A stretch of DNA of 64,000 nt, from assembly GCA_026713545.1 (NCBI GenBank), contig JAPOOG010000072.1, positions 31,701-95,700 on the forward strand, read 5' to 3'. Below, piece by piece: positions 1 to 8,242 of this stretch. Below the pieces are notes generated by a model, which was given only the letters and a program-made list of their open reading frames with translations, was not told where the DNA came from and ran no database searches. This stretch comes from Bryobacterales bacterium. Lineage in GTDB: Bacteria; Acidobacteriota; Terriglobia; Bryobacterales; UBA6623. The position numbers and the translations under genes are program-made. How positions within the stretch are numbered: position 1 is the stretch's first letter; each line of letters starts with the position of its first letter.

Positions 1-1
1 G

Positions 2-2212
2 CTATGGTGGGAACGAGTCCCGGGCAGTACCACTCCCAACTTAAGGGGTGCTGAGATCGTTGATGCGCTCCGTGAAGAAGCACGATTGTTCTCCACCGTT
101 GAGAGCTATCAGTTGGGAGGCGCGACCATCACGGGGGCAGGCGAACCCGAATTCGTTACCGCCCCTCGTATTTCACCCGGCCTCCTCCACCTGCTCGGCG
201 TCGCGCCGCGCAGAGGGCGGCTCTTCTACGATGAGGATGCCTTGCCGGGCGCACGGGTCGCCTTGATCAGTGAACGACTCTGGCTGAAGCGGTTCGGGGG
301 CGACGCTTCGGCTGTGGGCGGCCGTATTTCGATTGATGAAGAACCGCACACGATCATTGGAGTGTTACCTGGGGATTTCGGGTTCCCTGTACAAAGAGCG
401 GACGTGTGGCGGCCTTTGGCCATGGATTCACGCCGCCCCTTCATGGCGATCGCAGCCTTGCAGCCGGGCGTGCCGCGAGAAGGCGCCGGGGATCGACTGC
501 GTGCCGTTTCCGGGAACTTGCGGCAAGCCGGCGTGCTGCGTGGCGACTCCGGCGACTTGCTGATCAAGGAGTTGCTGCAGTTGAGGCAGTCCCGTCGACG
601 CGCCGCCGCTTTCTATGTGCTGTTGGCTGCCGTGGCGCTGGTCTTGCTGGTGGCCTGCGGGAACGTGGCGAACCTTTTTCTCGTTCGGGCGCACGGCCGC
701 GAGAGCCGCTTCGCCATCATGAAGGCGCTCGGCGCGAGACGGTCCGACCTTCTGCGCCAGTCGGTCTGGGAGGGCCTTGTCCTGGCGCTGCTCAGTGGAT
801 GCGGCGCTCTCCTGGTTGCCGAAGCGTGCCTCGCAGGTATCGCTCGGATCATGCCGCCGGAGATGACCTACTTTTCCAGCGCCGCCGTGACGGTCGATGG
901 GCGTTTCCTCGGGTTCGCGGTGCTGCTCTCCACGGTGACCTGTCTGGCCGTAACCGTCATCCCGTCATTCAGGGTTTCGGGAACTCATCTGGTCGAGTCG
1001 CTGAAAGGCCGGACTGTCCAACAAGCAGGCGCGCATAGCCGGTGGCAGTCGGCTCTGGTCGTTGCTCAGCTTGCGGTTGTCCTGGTCCTGTTGGCGGGTT
1101 CCGGCCTGCTCTTACGGAGCTTCGTGCGGTTAGTGAACGTCGACCCCGGATTCGACACGGAAGACCTGCTGGTCTTCGAGCCTCTACTCCGGGGTGACCG
1201 CTATCGGGCTCCGGGCGCCAGGCTCAGCTTTCTCGAACAGTTGGATGAGTTGGTGGAAGACTCGGGCGGCGTGCGAAGCGCGACTTTTGCATCCAGTGCG
1301 CCTCCTGACAGCGACCATTCCTTCGGCATTCAGCCCGAGGCGGAAGGCCGACAGGCCGTCGACGCGTCCGGCCTCAACCTGCCGCACGTGGATGTGGCTC
1401 CGGACTACTTTGCCACGATGGGCATCCCGCTCATCGCGGGGCGCACGTTCAGCAGCGACGATCCGGATACCGTCGTGATCGTGAACGAGGTCCTGGCAAG
1501 GCGCTACTGGGGAAACGACTCCCCTCTCGGCCGCCGTTTCCGCCTCGATGCGGACGAGCCGTGGCACACCGTTATCGGCGTTGCCCGGGACGTCAAGCAA
1601 AGCGGGCTCGACGACCCGATGGGTGACGGCATGGAATTGTATTTTCCTTACTCGCGGACGAAAGGGAGGGAGAGCTCCGACTTCATCGTCCGCACGGATG
1701 GGACGGACGCTGCCGTCGTGGCGCGGCAGGTGAAGGAACTCTTGTGGAGGCTGGACCGAAATCTGCCCATCCGTCAGGTGATGACGATGGAGCGGCGCCT
1801 CGGCGAATCGGTGGCGAGACCAAGGTTTTTGATCGTGCTGGTGAGCATCTTCGCTTTGCTCGGCGTCCTTCTGGCGGGTATCGGGGTTTACGGCACCACG
1901 GCGTACTGGGTGGCTCAGCGAATACGGGAGATCGGTCTGCGGATTGCGCTGGGCGCGACACGCAGGCAGATTGTCGGGCTCGTTCTGGGGCGAGGCCTGC
2001 GGCTGGCGGCGCTGGGTGTGGGCATCGGCCTGTCGGGCGCAATGGCGACGCTGCACGTTCTGGAGTCTTTCCTGTTCGCCACTGACCCAAGCGATGCGGA
2101 GACGCTGACCGGCGTTACGGTTCTGCTTGTGTCCCTGGTGCTCATCGCCTGTTACTTGCCGGCTCTAAGAGCCGGCAGACTCGATCCCGCTGACGTGCTG
2201 CGGAGTGAGTGA
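2..2212 (+). CDS. ADOP-type ABC transporter permease (MacB/FtsX family), 5' end outside window
   Basis: Large permease with the layout of acidobacterial duplicated permeases: a periplasmic MacB_PCD-like region, a first FtsX membrane block (hydrophobic run 'AFYVLLAAVALVLLVACGNV', then 'IMKALGARRSDLLRQ'), a second periplasmic region and a C-terminal FtsX block ('IGLRIALGATRRQIVGLVLG'). The repeated 'ALGA.R' signature after each membrane helix is typical of the MacB/FtsX family. The frame stays open to the first bases of the window, so the TTG at 86 in the ORF track is only the first start-like codon and the true N-terminus lies upstream. The ATPase, sigma-54 regulator and kinase genes follow on the same strand, so this is probably one transporter operon. 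Family members act as tripartite efflux or lipoprotein/peptide export permeases; the substrate here is unknown. Confidence 0.88.
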   Translation, partial: LWWERVPGSTTPNLRGAEIVDALREEARLFSTVESYQLGGATITGAGEPEFVTAPRISPGLLHLLGVAPRRGRLFYDEDALPGARVALISERLWLKRFGGDASAVGGRISIDEEPHTIIGVLPGDFGFPVQRADVWRPLAMDSRRPFMAIAALQPGVPREGAGDRLRAVSGNLRQAGVLRGDSGDLLIKELLQLRQSRRRAAAFYVLLAAVALVLLVACGNVANLFLVRAHGRESRFAIMKALGARRSDLLRQSVWEGLVLALLSGCGALLVAEACLAGIARIMPPEMTYFSSAAVTVDGRFLGFAVLLSTVTCLAVTVIPSFRVSGTHLVESLKGRTVQQAGAHSRWQSALVVAQLAVVLVLLAGSGLLLRSFVRLVNVDPGFDTEDLLVFEPLLRGDRYRAPGARLSFLEQLDELVEDSGGVRSATFASSAPPDSDHSFGIQPEAEGRQAVDASGLNLPHVDVAPDYFATMGIPLIAGRTFSSDDPDTVVIVNEVLARRYWGNDSPLGRRFRLDADEPWHTVIGVARDVKQSGLDDPMGDGMELYFPYSRTKGRESSDFIVRTDGTDAAVVARQVKELLWRLDRNLPIRQVMTMERRLGESVARPRFLIVLVSIFALLGVLLAGIGVYGTTAYWVAQRIREIGLRIALGATRRQIVGLVLGRGLRLAALGVGIGLSGAMATLHVLESFLFATDPSDAETLTGVTVLLVSLVLIACYLPALRAGRLDPADVLRSE

Positions 2213-2272
2213 GCCCGTTTTGTAAGCCCTGACGTTGCTGCGATACAAGTCAAGGTGAAGTCTGGACCAACT

Positions 2273-2946
2273 ATGATCAAACTCAGAGACCTTGAGAAAT
2301 TCCATGTCAGCGGCTTCGGCAAGACGTTCGTCCTGCGCCGGATCAACCTCGATATCAGCGAAGGCGAATTCGTTACGATCATGGGCCGTCGGGGGCCGGG
2401 AAATCGACCTTGCTGGGCATCCTGGGCATGCTGGACGGCGACTTCGAGGGAGAGTTTCACTTTCTCGATCAACACGTCCACAAGCTCAAGCCGCGCCAGC
2501 GGGCGGAACTCAACAAGCAGTACATCGGTTTCGTCTTCCAGAGCTATCATCTGCTCGACGACATGACGGTCTACGAGACCCTCGCCCTGCCGCTCTCCTA
2601 CCGCAACATCAGCCGCAAGGAGCGTCAGTCGATTGTCGCCGACGTGCTCGACCGCTTTCACATCGTCGCCAAGAAAGACCTTTTCCCGAACCAACTCTCC
2701 GGCGGTCAGCAGCAACTCGTCGCCGTGGCGCGAGCCATCGTGGCCCGTCCGAAACTGATTCTGGCCGACGAGCCGACCGGCAACCTGCATTCCGCACAAG
2801 GCAAGGAAATCATGGAGTTGTTCAAGAAACTCAACGAGGAGGAGACCACGATCATCCAGGTCACGCACTCGGAAGACAACGCCGCGTACAGCAACCGCAT
2901 CATCAACCTGCGCGATGGTTGGGTTGTGGACACCGAAGATGTCTAG
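2273..2946 (+). pseudogene. ABC transporter ATPase (MacB/LolD type), frameshifted in the Walker A motif
   Basis: The gene starts at ATG 2273 ('MIKLRDLEKFHVSGFGKTF') and runs to TAG 2946, but in two frames. The first frame carries the N-terminal strand region up to 'GEFVTIMG'. The second resumes with 'LLGILGMLDGD' and has the Q-loop ('GFVFQSYHLLDD'), the ABC signature ('LSGGQQQLVAVARAI') and Walker B ('LILADEPTGNL'). Near position 2387, 'atgggccgtcgggggccggg' is one base short of the expected P-loop codons; one inserted base gives MGPSGAGKST. Length is otherwise normal for a MacB/LolD-type ATPase. It would energise the upstream permease. Either the gene is recently inactivated or one base was lost in a G/C-rich run during sequencing. 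The intact remainder and the intact operon around it favour an error, but this cannot be settled here. Confidence 0.85.
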
Positions 2947-3008
2947 TACCGGCTTGTCGTTCTTCGTTGCGCCGCCGCGCTACCGTCTCTGCGTACCACC
3001 GCACCGCC

Positions 3009-4358
3009 ATGCCGAAAGTTCTTATCGCTGACGACCAACCGGACGTCCTCACGGCTTTGCGTCTCCTGCTCAAGGGAGAAGGCTACGAGACGAAAACGGC
3101 GGCCACGCCCGCGCAGGTCCTCGAGTCGGTCTCCGCGGACGAGTTCGATGTCGTCCTGATCGACTTGAATTACACGCGGGATACGACCTCGGGACAAGAA
3201 GGGCTTGACCTGCTGTCGCAGCTTCGGGCGATCGACTCCACTCTGCCGGTGGTCGTGATGACGGCCTGGGGGAGCGTCGAGCTCGCCGTGGAGGCGATGC
3301 GCCGCGGCGCCCGAGATTTCGTGCAGAAGCCGTGGGACAACACGCGGCTCTTGAGCATCGTCCGCGCACAGGCCGAACTGGCGCGTGCGCTTCGGAGCGA
3401 GCGCCGCCTGCGAGTGGAGAACGAAATCCTGCGCGGCGGCGGCCTGCCGACCCTGATCGCGGAGTCGGCTGTGATGAAGCCCGTCCTGGAGGTGATCGCA
3501 CAGGTCGGCCCCTCCGACGCCAACGTGCTCATCACCGGCGAGCACGGCACGGGCAAGGAGGTCGTCGCGCAGACCCTGCACCAGATCTCGCCGCGCGCCG
3601 GGAACGCCATGATTTCCGTCAACGTCGGCGGCCTGGCCGAGGGGGTGTTCGAAAGCGAGATCTTCGGGCATACGAAAGGCGCGTTTACCGGCGCAGCTTC
3701 GGACCGCATCGGCCGCTTCGAGTTGGCTCATCAGGGAACGTTGTTCCTCGATGAAATCGCCAATATCACTCCGGACCGGCAGGCGCGTCTTCTGCGCGTT
3801 CTCGAGACCGGTGAAGTCGAGCGCGTCGGCTCATCGAAGACCCGCAAGGTTGACGTGCGGGTGCTGTCGGCGACCAACGCGGACCTGCGCCGCGAAGTCG
3901 AGCAAGGACGGTTTCGCGATGACCTGCTGTACCGGCTGAACACGGTGGAAATCCATCTACCGCCGCTGCGGGAGCGCGCAGACGACATCCCCGCGCTTGC
4001 CGCGCACTTCCTCGAGACGGCCAGAAGTCGCTACGGCAAGCGGCCGGAGCGATTCGATGCGGCGGCGATGGATTCGCTGCTACACCATCCCTGGCCGGGC
4101 AATGTGCGCGAATTGAATCACGTCGTCCAGAGGGGAGTGCTGATGGCAAAGGGCGAACAGGTGACCGAAGCGGACCTGGGCCTTGCCGCTCCCGTTTCCG
4201 GCGCTCTCCGGCTGGAGGAGATGAGTCTGGAAGGGGTCGAGCGATACCTCATCAAGAAGACGCTCGAAAGGTGCAAGGGCAGCGTCAGCGACGCGGCGAA
4301 GGAGCTGGGCCTGAGCCGCAGCGCCATGTACCGGCGGCTGCAAAAACACGGCCTTTAG
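3009..4358 (+). CDS. NtrC-family sigma-54-dependent response regulator
   Basis: About 449 residues with the full NtrC layout. The receiver domain (residues 1-125) has the acidic pair 'ADD' and a phosphoacceptor Asp in '[11 protein letters not shown]', with the conserved Lys in 'DFVQKPW'. The AAA+ domain has Walker A 'GEHGTGKE', the sigma-54-contacting GAFTGA loop ('[10 protein letters not shown]') and Walker B 'LFLDEI'. A Fis-type helix-turn-helix closes the protein ('[20 protein letters not shown]'). The ORF track starts at 2292, but that upstream part overlaps the ATPase in another frame; ATG 3009 gives the standard receiver N-terminus. It should activate sigma-54 promoters on phosphorylation by the kinase just downstream. 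ABC permease operons of this type often carry such a pair. Confidence 0.93.
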   Translation: MPKVLIADDQPDVLTALRLLLKGEGYETKTAATPAQVLESVSADEFDVVLIDLNYTRDTTSGQEGLDLLSQLRAIDSTLPVVVMTAWGSVELAVEAMRRGARDFVQKPWDNTRLLSIVRAQAELARALRSERRLRVENEILRGGGLPTLIAESAVMKPVLEVIAQVGPSDANVLITGEHGTGKEVVAQTLHQISPRAGNAMISVNVGGLAEGVFESEIFGHTKGAFTGAASDRIGRFELAHQGTLFLDEIANITPDRQARLLRVLETGEVERVGSSKTRKVDVRVLSATNADLRREVEQGRFRDDLLYRLNTVEIHLPPLRERADDIPALAAHFLETARSRYGKRPERFDAAAMDSLLHHPWPGNVRELNHVVQRGVLMAKGEQVTEADLGLAAPVSGALRLEEMSLEGVERYLIKKTLERCKGSVSDAAKELGLSRSAMYRRLQKHGL

Positions 4359-4377
4359 GCGCAAGGAAGCGAGTCTC

Positions 4378-5760
4378 GTGCTGTTCCATCGCAATGATCC
4401 GAAGGCGCCGCCGCGGCATGAGCGGCGCGTGCTCGTCTATGCGCTCCTGGCGGGGTTTCCGGCCGTGGCGCTTTCGACCGCGCTGCTGTTCGCCAGCGAG
4501 TACAGCGACAAGACCCGCTGGACACTGATGATTCTCGTCGCCGCGGCGTGGATCGGGTTTTCTCTCGCCGTACGGCAGCAAGTCGTATTTCCGTTGCGAA
4601 CGCTTTCGAACCTGCTGGCGGCCTTGCGCGAGGGCGACTATTCGCAGCGGGCCCGGGCTGCGAAGGAAGACGTGCTGGGCGAAGTGATGAGTGAAGTTAA
4701 CCTGATGGGGCAGATGCTACGGGAGCAGCGCCTCAGCGCTCTGGAAGCAACGAACCTGCTCCAGAAGGTAATGCAGGAAATCAACGTGGCGGTCTTCGCT
4801 TTCGATGAAGAGAACCGCTTGCGTCTCGTCAACCAAGCGGGGACGAAACTCCTGGGAGCGCCCCAGGAGCGCCTGCTGGGCCGCACCGCCGGCGAACTTG
4901 ATCTGATGGATTGCCTCGCCAAGGACGCGCCACGGACTCTGCAGAAGACATTCGCCGGCGGGTCCGGGCGCTGGGGAATCGCTTGCACCGGGTTCCGCGA
5001 GCAAGGCGTGACGCATCGATTGCTTGTGCTGACGGATCTGACGCTCGAGTTGCGCGAGGAAGAACTACAGGCCTGGCAGCGGTTGGTCCGCGTTCTGAGC
5101 CATGAGCTGAACAATTCGCTGGCGCCGATCAAGTCGATAACCGGCAGTCTGCGGTCTCTTCTGCGCCGGCCGGCATCCGACCCGGATTGGCGACACGACA
5201 TGGAGCAGGGACTTGGCGCCATCGGGTCGCGCACCGAGGCTCTCGGCCGTTTCACCAGCGCCTATGCCCGGCTTGCCAAGCTTCCACCTCCGACTCTTGA
5301 ACCGGTAAACCTTCGTGATTGTGTCGAGAGGGTCGCCGAGATCGAGCGAACACCCGAGCTTCAGATCGAAGCAGGACCCGACCTGATGGTCGACGCCGAC
5401 GCGGCGCAGCTCGAGCAGTTGCTCATCAACCTCGTTCAGAACGCCGCCGAGGCTTCGGAACAGACGGGCAGGCGCATTCGGATCAGGTGGATCCGAAATG
5501 GAAAGGCGGCCTGCGTCGACGTGCTGGATGAAGGGCCGGGACTCTCGAGCGATGCGAACCTGTTTGTGCCTTTCTTTACGACCAAGCCTCATGGAACGGG
5601 CATCGGACTCGTGCTTTCCCGCAAGATCGCCGAGAACCACGGCGGCGGACTGACGCTTCGGAACCGCGAAGATCGCCCGGGCTGCATCGCCCGACTCGAG
5701 TTGCCGTTGCGCTCGGGTCATGATCAAGAGCCGGCCGAAGAGCAACTGACCTTGGAATGA
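4378..5760 (+). CDS. Sensor histidine kinase, NtrB/NtrY-like
   Basis: About 460 residues starting at GTG 4378, with 'aaggaag' a few bases upstream. Two membrane segments lie at about residues 17-39 and 46-65, followed by a HAMP-like stretch, a PAS-like domain (about 125-225) and the kinase core. The phospho-His is in 'RVLSHELNNSLAPI' (about residue 242). The ATPase domain shows N-box 'LLINLVQNAAEAS', D-box 'DEGPGL' and G-box 'GTGIGLVLSRKIAENHGGGL'. There is almost no periplasmic loop between the two helices, so the signal is probably membrane-derived or cytoplasmic. The 19-nt gap to the regulator gene and the shared strand mark them as a cognate pair. Confidence 0.92.
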   Translation: MLFHRNDPKAPPRHERRVLVYALLAGFPAVALSTALLFASEYSDKTRWTLMILVAAAWIGFSLAVRQQVVFPLRTLSNLLAALREGDYSQRARAAKEDVLGEVMSEVNLMGQMLREQRLSALEATNLLQKVMQEINVAVFAFDEENRLRLVNQAGTKLLGAPQERLLGRTAGELDLMDCLAKDAPRTLQKTFAGGSGRWGIACTGFREQGVTHRLLVLTDLTLELREEELQAWQRLVRVLSHELNNSLAPIKSITGSLRSLLRRPASDPDWRHDMEQGLGAIGSRTEALGRFTSAYARLAKLPPPTLEPVNLRDCVERVAEIERTPELQIEAGPDLMVDADAAQLEQLLINLVQNAAEASEQTGRRIRIRWIRNGKAACVDVLDEGPGLSSDANLFVPFFTTKPHGTGIGLVLSRKIAENHGGGLTLRNREDRPGCIARLELPLRSGHDQEPAEEQLTLE

Positions 5761-5783
5761 CTCGATCAACAAGCGGGCCTTAG

Positions 5784-7463
5784 TCAGCGCCCGACTCGGA
5801 TCTCGTCGGGGGTCAGGAAGCCGTCGGCGTCGGCGTCGATGGCATCGAATCGCCGGCTGAGCTGAGGCGGCGCCTCCTCTCTGCTGATTTTGCCGTCGCC
5901 GTCGGCATCGGAGCGCATCATCCTTGCCGCGCGGTCGCCGCCCCCTCGTCCGCCCATCCGCCCACGCATCGCGGCGAGCTCCTGTTCGTCCAAGAGCCCG
6001 TCTCCATTCGCATCGAGCTGCTCGAAACGCTCCTGCAAACGCGCTGGAACCTCATCGATGCTCAGCTTGCCGTCGCCGTCGGCATCACGCTGGATCCAGG
6101 CGCCGCGGCCTCTGCGCGAGGCTGCGCGCTGCATCATGGTCTCGATCTCGGACGGTTCGACGTAGCCGTCGCCATTCTCGTCCATGCGGTCGAATCGCCG
6201 GCGCATCGGCTCGGGGAGCTCCTCCGGCATGAGGCGGTCGTCGCCGTCGGTGTCCATCGCAAGCAGACGCTCGATCATCCCCTCCGGGTTGCCGAAGCCG
6301 CCCGGCCCAAACGGCCCTGCTCCCCTGCCGGGCCGGCCGCCGCGTCCGCGCCCGCGGCGGGGGCCGTCGCTGTTGAAGTCCATGCGGCGCGAGACGACGC
6401 GGCCGGCGTCGCGGTTCACGTTCCAGGAAATCAGATACTCCTGGGTGACCGGCCGGCACCACTGCTTCGTGCAAGCGAAGTACCGGATCTTCAGTCCCAG
6501 CGGCTCACGCGCTTCGTCGAGCTTCACGTCAACCAGAAACTCGCGCGGGTCGGCGTCGGCGTCCTCTTTCACATCCGGCCCCTTCATTCTTGTCGGAGAA
6601 ATCCCGATGCCTTCCGGCGGCGTCAACTCGACATCCATCGCCGGCGCACGGTTGTTCCAATACACGCCGTGGATCGGATCCGGCAGGATGGTCAAGTAGA
6701 GCTTCCCTTCCCCGGTGCTCAGCAGCTTCCGCTCGGCTTCGGCGCGCAGTTTCGCGTAGAACGGCTCGCTGGTCTTTTCCTGGCGGGGCTCGGTCCGCAA
6801 GGTGCGGAAGAACCCTTGCTTCCGGATGCGCGGAACCACCCCCGTCGGAGCATGATCCGGCGGGGGCTTGATCTTCATGTTCAGTTCCGCAACCTCGGTC
6901 GGGTTATCCACAGGCCCGACGAATTCCTCGAGATCTTTCCGAAGCTGCGACGGATTGCTCCACGCACGCACGCGCAGCACCTTGCCCTCGGGGTCGAGAA
7001 GATACTCGGAATTCGGCCGGTCTCCGATGGCGTGCCTGAGATCGTTCGTCATCGTGTCGGCGATCCAGGGAATCTCCGATCCCAAGGTGCGCCTGGCCTC
7101 CTGGATGTGCATCAGACGCTCTTCGAGCGTCAGCGGATTGACGTAGCCGTTCAGCTCCGGGTGCGCCAGGGCCTTGTAGAGATAGACGAACCGCACTCCT
7201 TTCGGCGAATAATCCCGATAGATGGTCTCCAACCTGGAGACGTTGCGGATGAACGGCGGTCAGGTCAAACAGCCGTTGACGATGACCGTGTACTTGCCCT
7301 TGAGGCTCCGTGTGTTGAATCTTTTGCCCGCGGCATCGTGGACGTCGATTTCCGGGAATGGATCTCCGGGGGCCAGCGGCATCGGACCGCGATTCTGGGC
7401 GGCCCCCGGCGCGGCCGTCAACAGCATTCCCAGCATGAGCGCCGCGAAATGAGAAGGTTTCAT
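5784..7463 (-). CDS. Putative secreted selenoprotein: deiodinase/thioredoxin-like domain, DsbD-alpha-like domain, six EF-hands
   Basis: The ORF track lists two ORFs in the same frame (7260..7592 and 5784..7232) separated by one TGA at 7260-7262. Read through with TGA as selenocysteine, the protein is about 559 residues from ATG 7463. It has a signal peptide (1-22), then a thioredoxin-fold domain with 'VNGCLT-U-PPFIRN' (Sec at residue 68). This matches the iodothyronine deiodinase active site (GSCTUPPF), and deiodinase-like features follow: a His in 'LAHPELNG' and 'IADTM'. Around residues 205-355 is a DsbD-alpha-like domain with the Cys pair 'ACTKQWCRPVTQEY'. An Arg/Gly-rich linker leads to six EF-hand loops such as 'DENGDGYVEPSE' and 'DADGDGKISREE'. 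A hairpin follows the TGA at the spacing expected for a bacterial SECIS. Selenocysteine insertion genes are not in this window, so read-through is an inference. The true substrate is unknown; bacterial homologues need not act on iodothyronines. Confidence 0.8.
7225..7241 (-). other. Candidate bacterial SECIS hairpin for the TGA at 7260-7262
   Basis: On the minus strand the TGA codon is followed by 18 nt and then 'GTCTCC-AGGTT-GGAGAC', a perfect 6-bp stem with a 5-nt loop containing GG(U). Bacterial SECIS elements lie inside the coding region just after the UGA and carry guanines in a small apical loop, with the loop roughly 16-37 nt downstream. Here the loop starts 24 nt after the UGA. The stem is seen directly; its function as a SelB-binding site is inferred. 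Confidence 0.7.
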
Positions 7464-7767
7464 CTTTGTGTGCGACCTCTCTCTTCTTGATAACAGCCAT
7501 TGGCTTGCATGGGTGTTAAACACAGGTAAAATTTCCCAGGCTTGCTGCGAAAGTACCTGGATTGGGGGGCAGGAGGTCTCTTGCCGAGCCAATAGGAGTC
7601 TTCCGGCGACTTTTTCCGCTTCTCAGCATCCATGATCCTGCGCTGCATCCGGCCCGGAAACTCACCCCGCCAGGTAAACCAACTCCCGCGGAATGCTCCG
7701 AGGACAAGCACAGGGCAGCAGATGGACATGGCTTGACATGATCTGCCTGATCTTCAATCCTGGTCAT

Positions 7768-8007
7768 GTGGAAACCATCGACGCATCCGACTTCAAGGCC
7801 CGATGCCTGGCGATCCTCGATGGCGTGCAGGCTACCGGAGAGCGGGTGGTCATCCTGAAGAGCGGGCGGGCGGTGGCGGAACTACTTCCCGCAAGCCGAC
7901 CTCATGCCGAGTTCCCGCAGTTGGAACTCAAGAGGACCGTCATTGAGAGCGGCGACATCGTCGGGCCGGCGGTCCCGGAAGAACACTGGGAAAGCCTCGG
8001 GCGATGA
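7768..8007 (+). CDS. Phd/YefM-type antitoxin
   Basis: Short protein of about 79 residues with the Phd/YefM pattern 'ETIDASDFKARCLAILDGV', 'GERVVILKSGRAVAELLP'. The N-terminal half would bind DNA and the C-terminal tail would wrap a PIN toxin. GTG 7768 is chosen because it gives the family N-terminus; ATG 7738 in the same frame would add ten residues and cannot be excluded. No clear ribosome binding site decides it. The partner toxin immediately downstream is only a C-terminal remnant, so this may be an orphan antitoxin. Confidence 0.75.
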   Translation: METIDASDFKARCLAILDGVQATGERVVILKSGRAVAELLPASRPHAEFPQLELKRTVIESGDIVGPAVPEEHWESLGR

Positions 8008-8140
8008 CGGCCCTGTCCGACTTCTTTCACGCGATCCGGCAGACCGAATCCTCGTTGCGACCGCCCGGGTACTCGGCGCGACGCTGTTGACGCAGGACCG
8101 CAGAATCGTCGATGCGGCACTGGTCAACACGTCACCCTGA
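8003..8140 (+). pseudogene. PIN-domain toxin remnant (C-terminal part only)
   Basis: Overlapping the end of the antitoxin gene, frame 2 encodes 'LLSRDPADRILVATARVLGATLLTQDRRIVDA', which matches the C-terminal third of PIN toxins (HRDPFDR..VAQA....L.T.D). The usual N-terminal 80 or so residues, including the first catalytic Asp, are missing: the antitoxin stop is followed almost directly by the C-terminal segment. This looks like an internal deletion that removed most of the toxin while keeping the antitoxin. No start codon with a ribosome site was found for the remnant. Confidence 0.65.
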
Positions 8141-8242
8141 CCGCAGGTCGGAGAGCGCGACAGCCATGGGCCTCAGCAGCCGACGGCCCTGGCGCTCGGG
8201 CGCGGGCATCGACAATGAAGTCAGGGTCTTAGCACGGCTTCA

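Noticed and set aside
2292-3008. N-terminal extension of the sigma-54 regulator ORF
   Set aside because: It is the ATPase gene read in another frame; the receiver domain starts at ATG 3009.
5784-7592. Two separate genes instead of one selenoprotein
   Set aside because: The second ORF would begin in the middle of a thioredoxin fold without a ribosome site, and the TGA falls at the known Sec position with a hairpin after it. Kept as the alternative but judged less likely.
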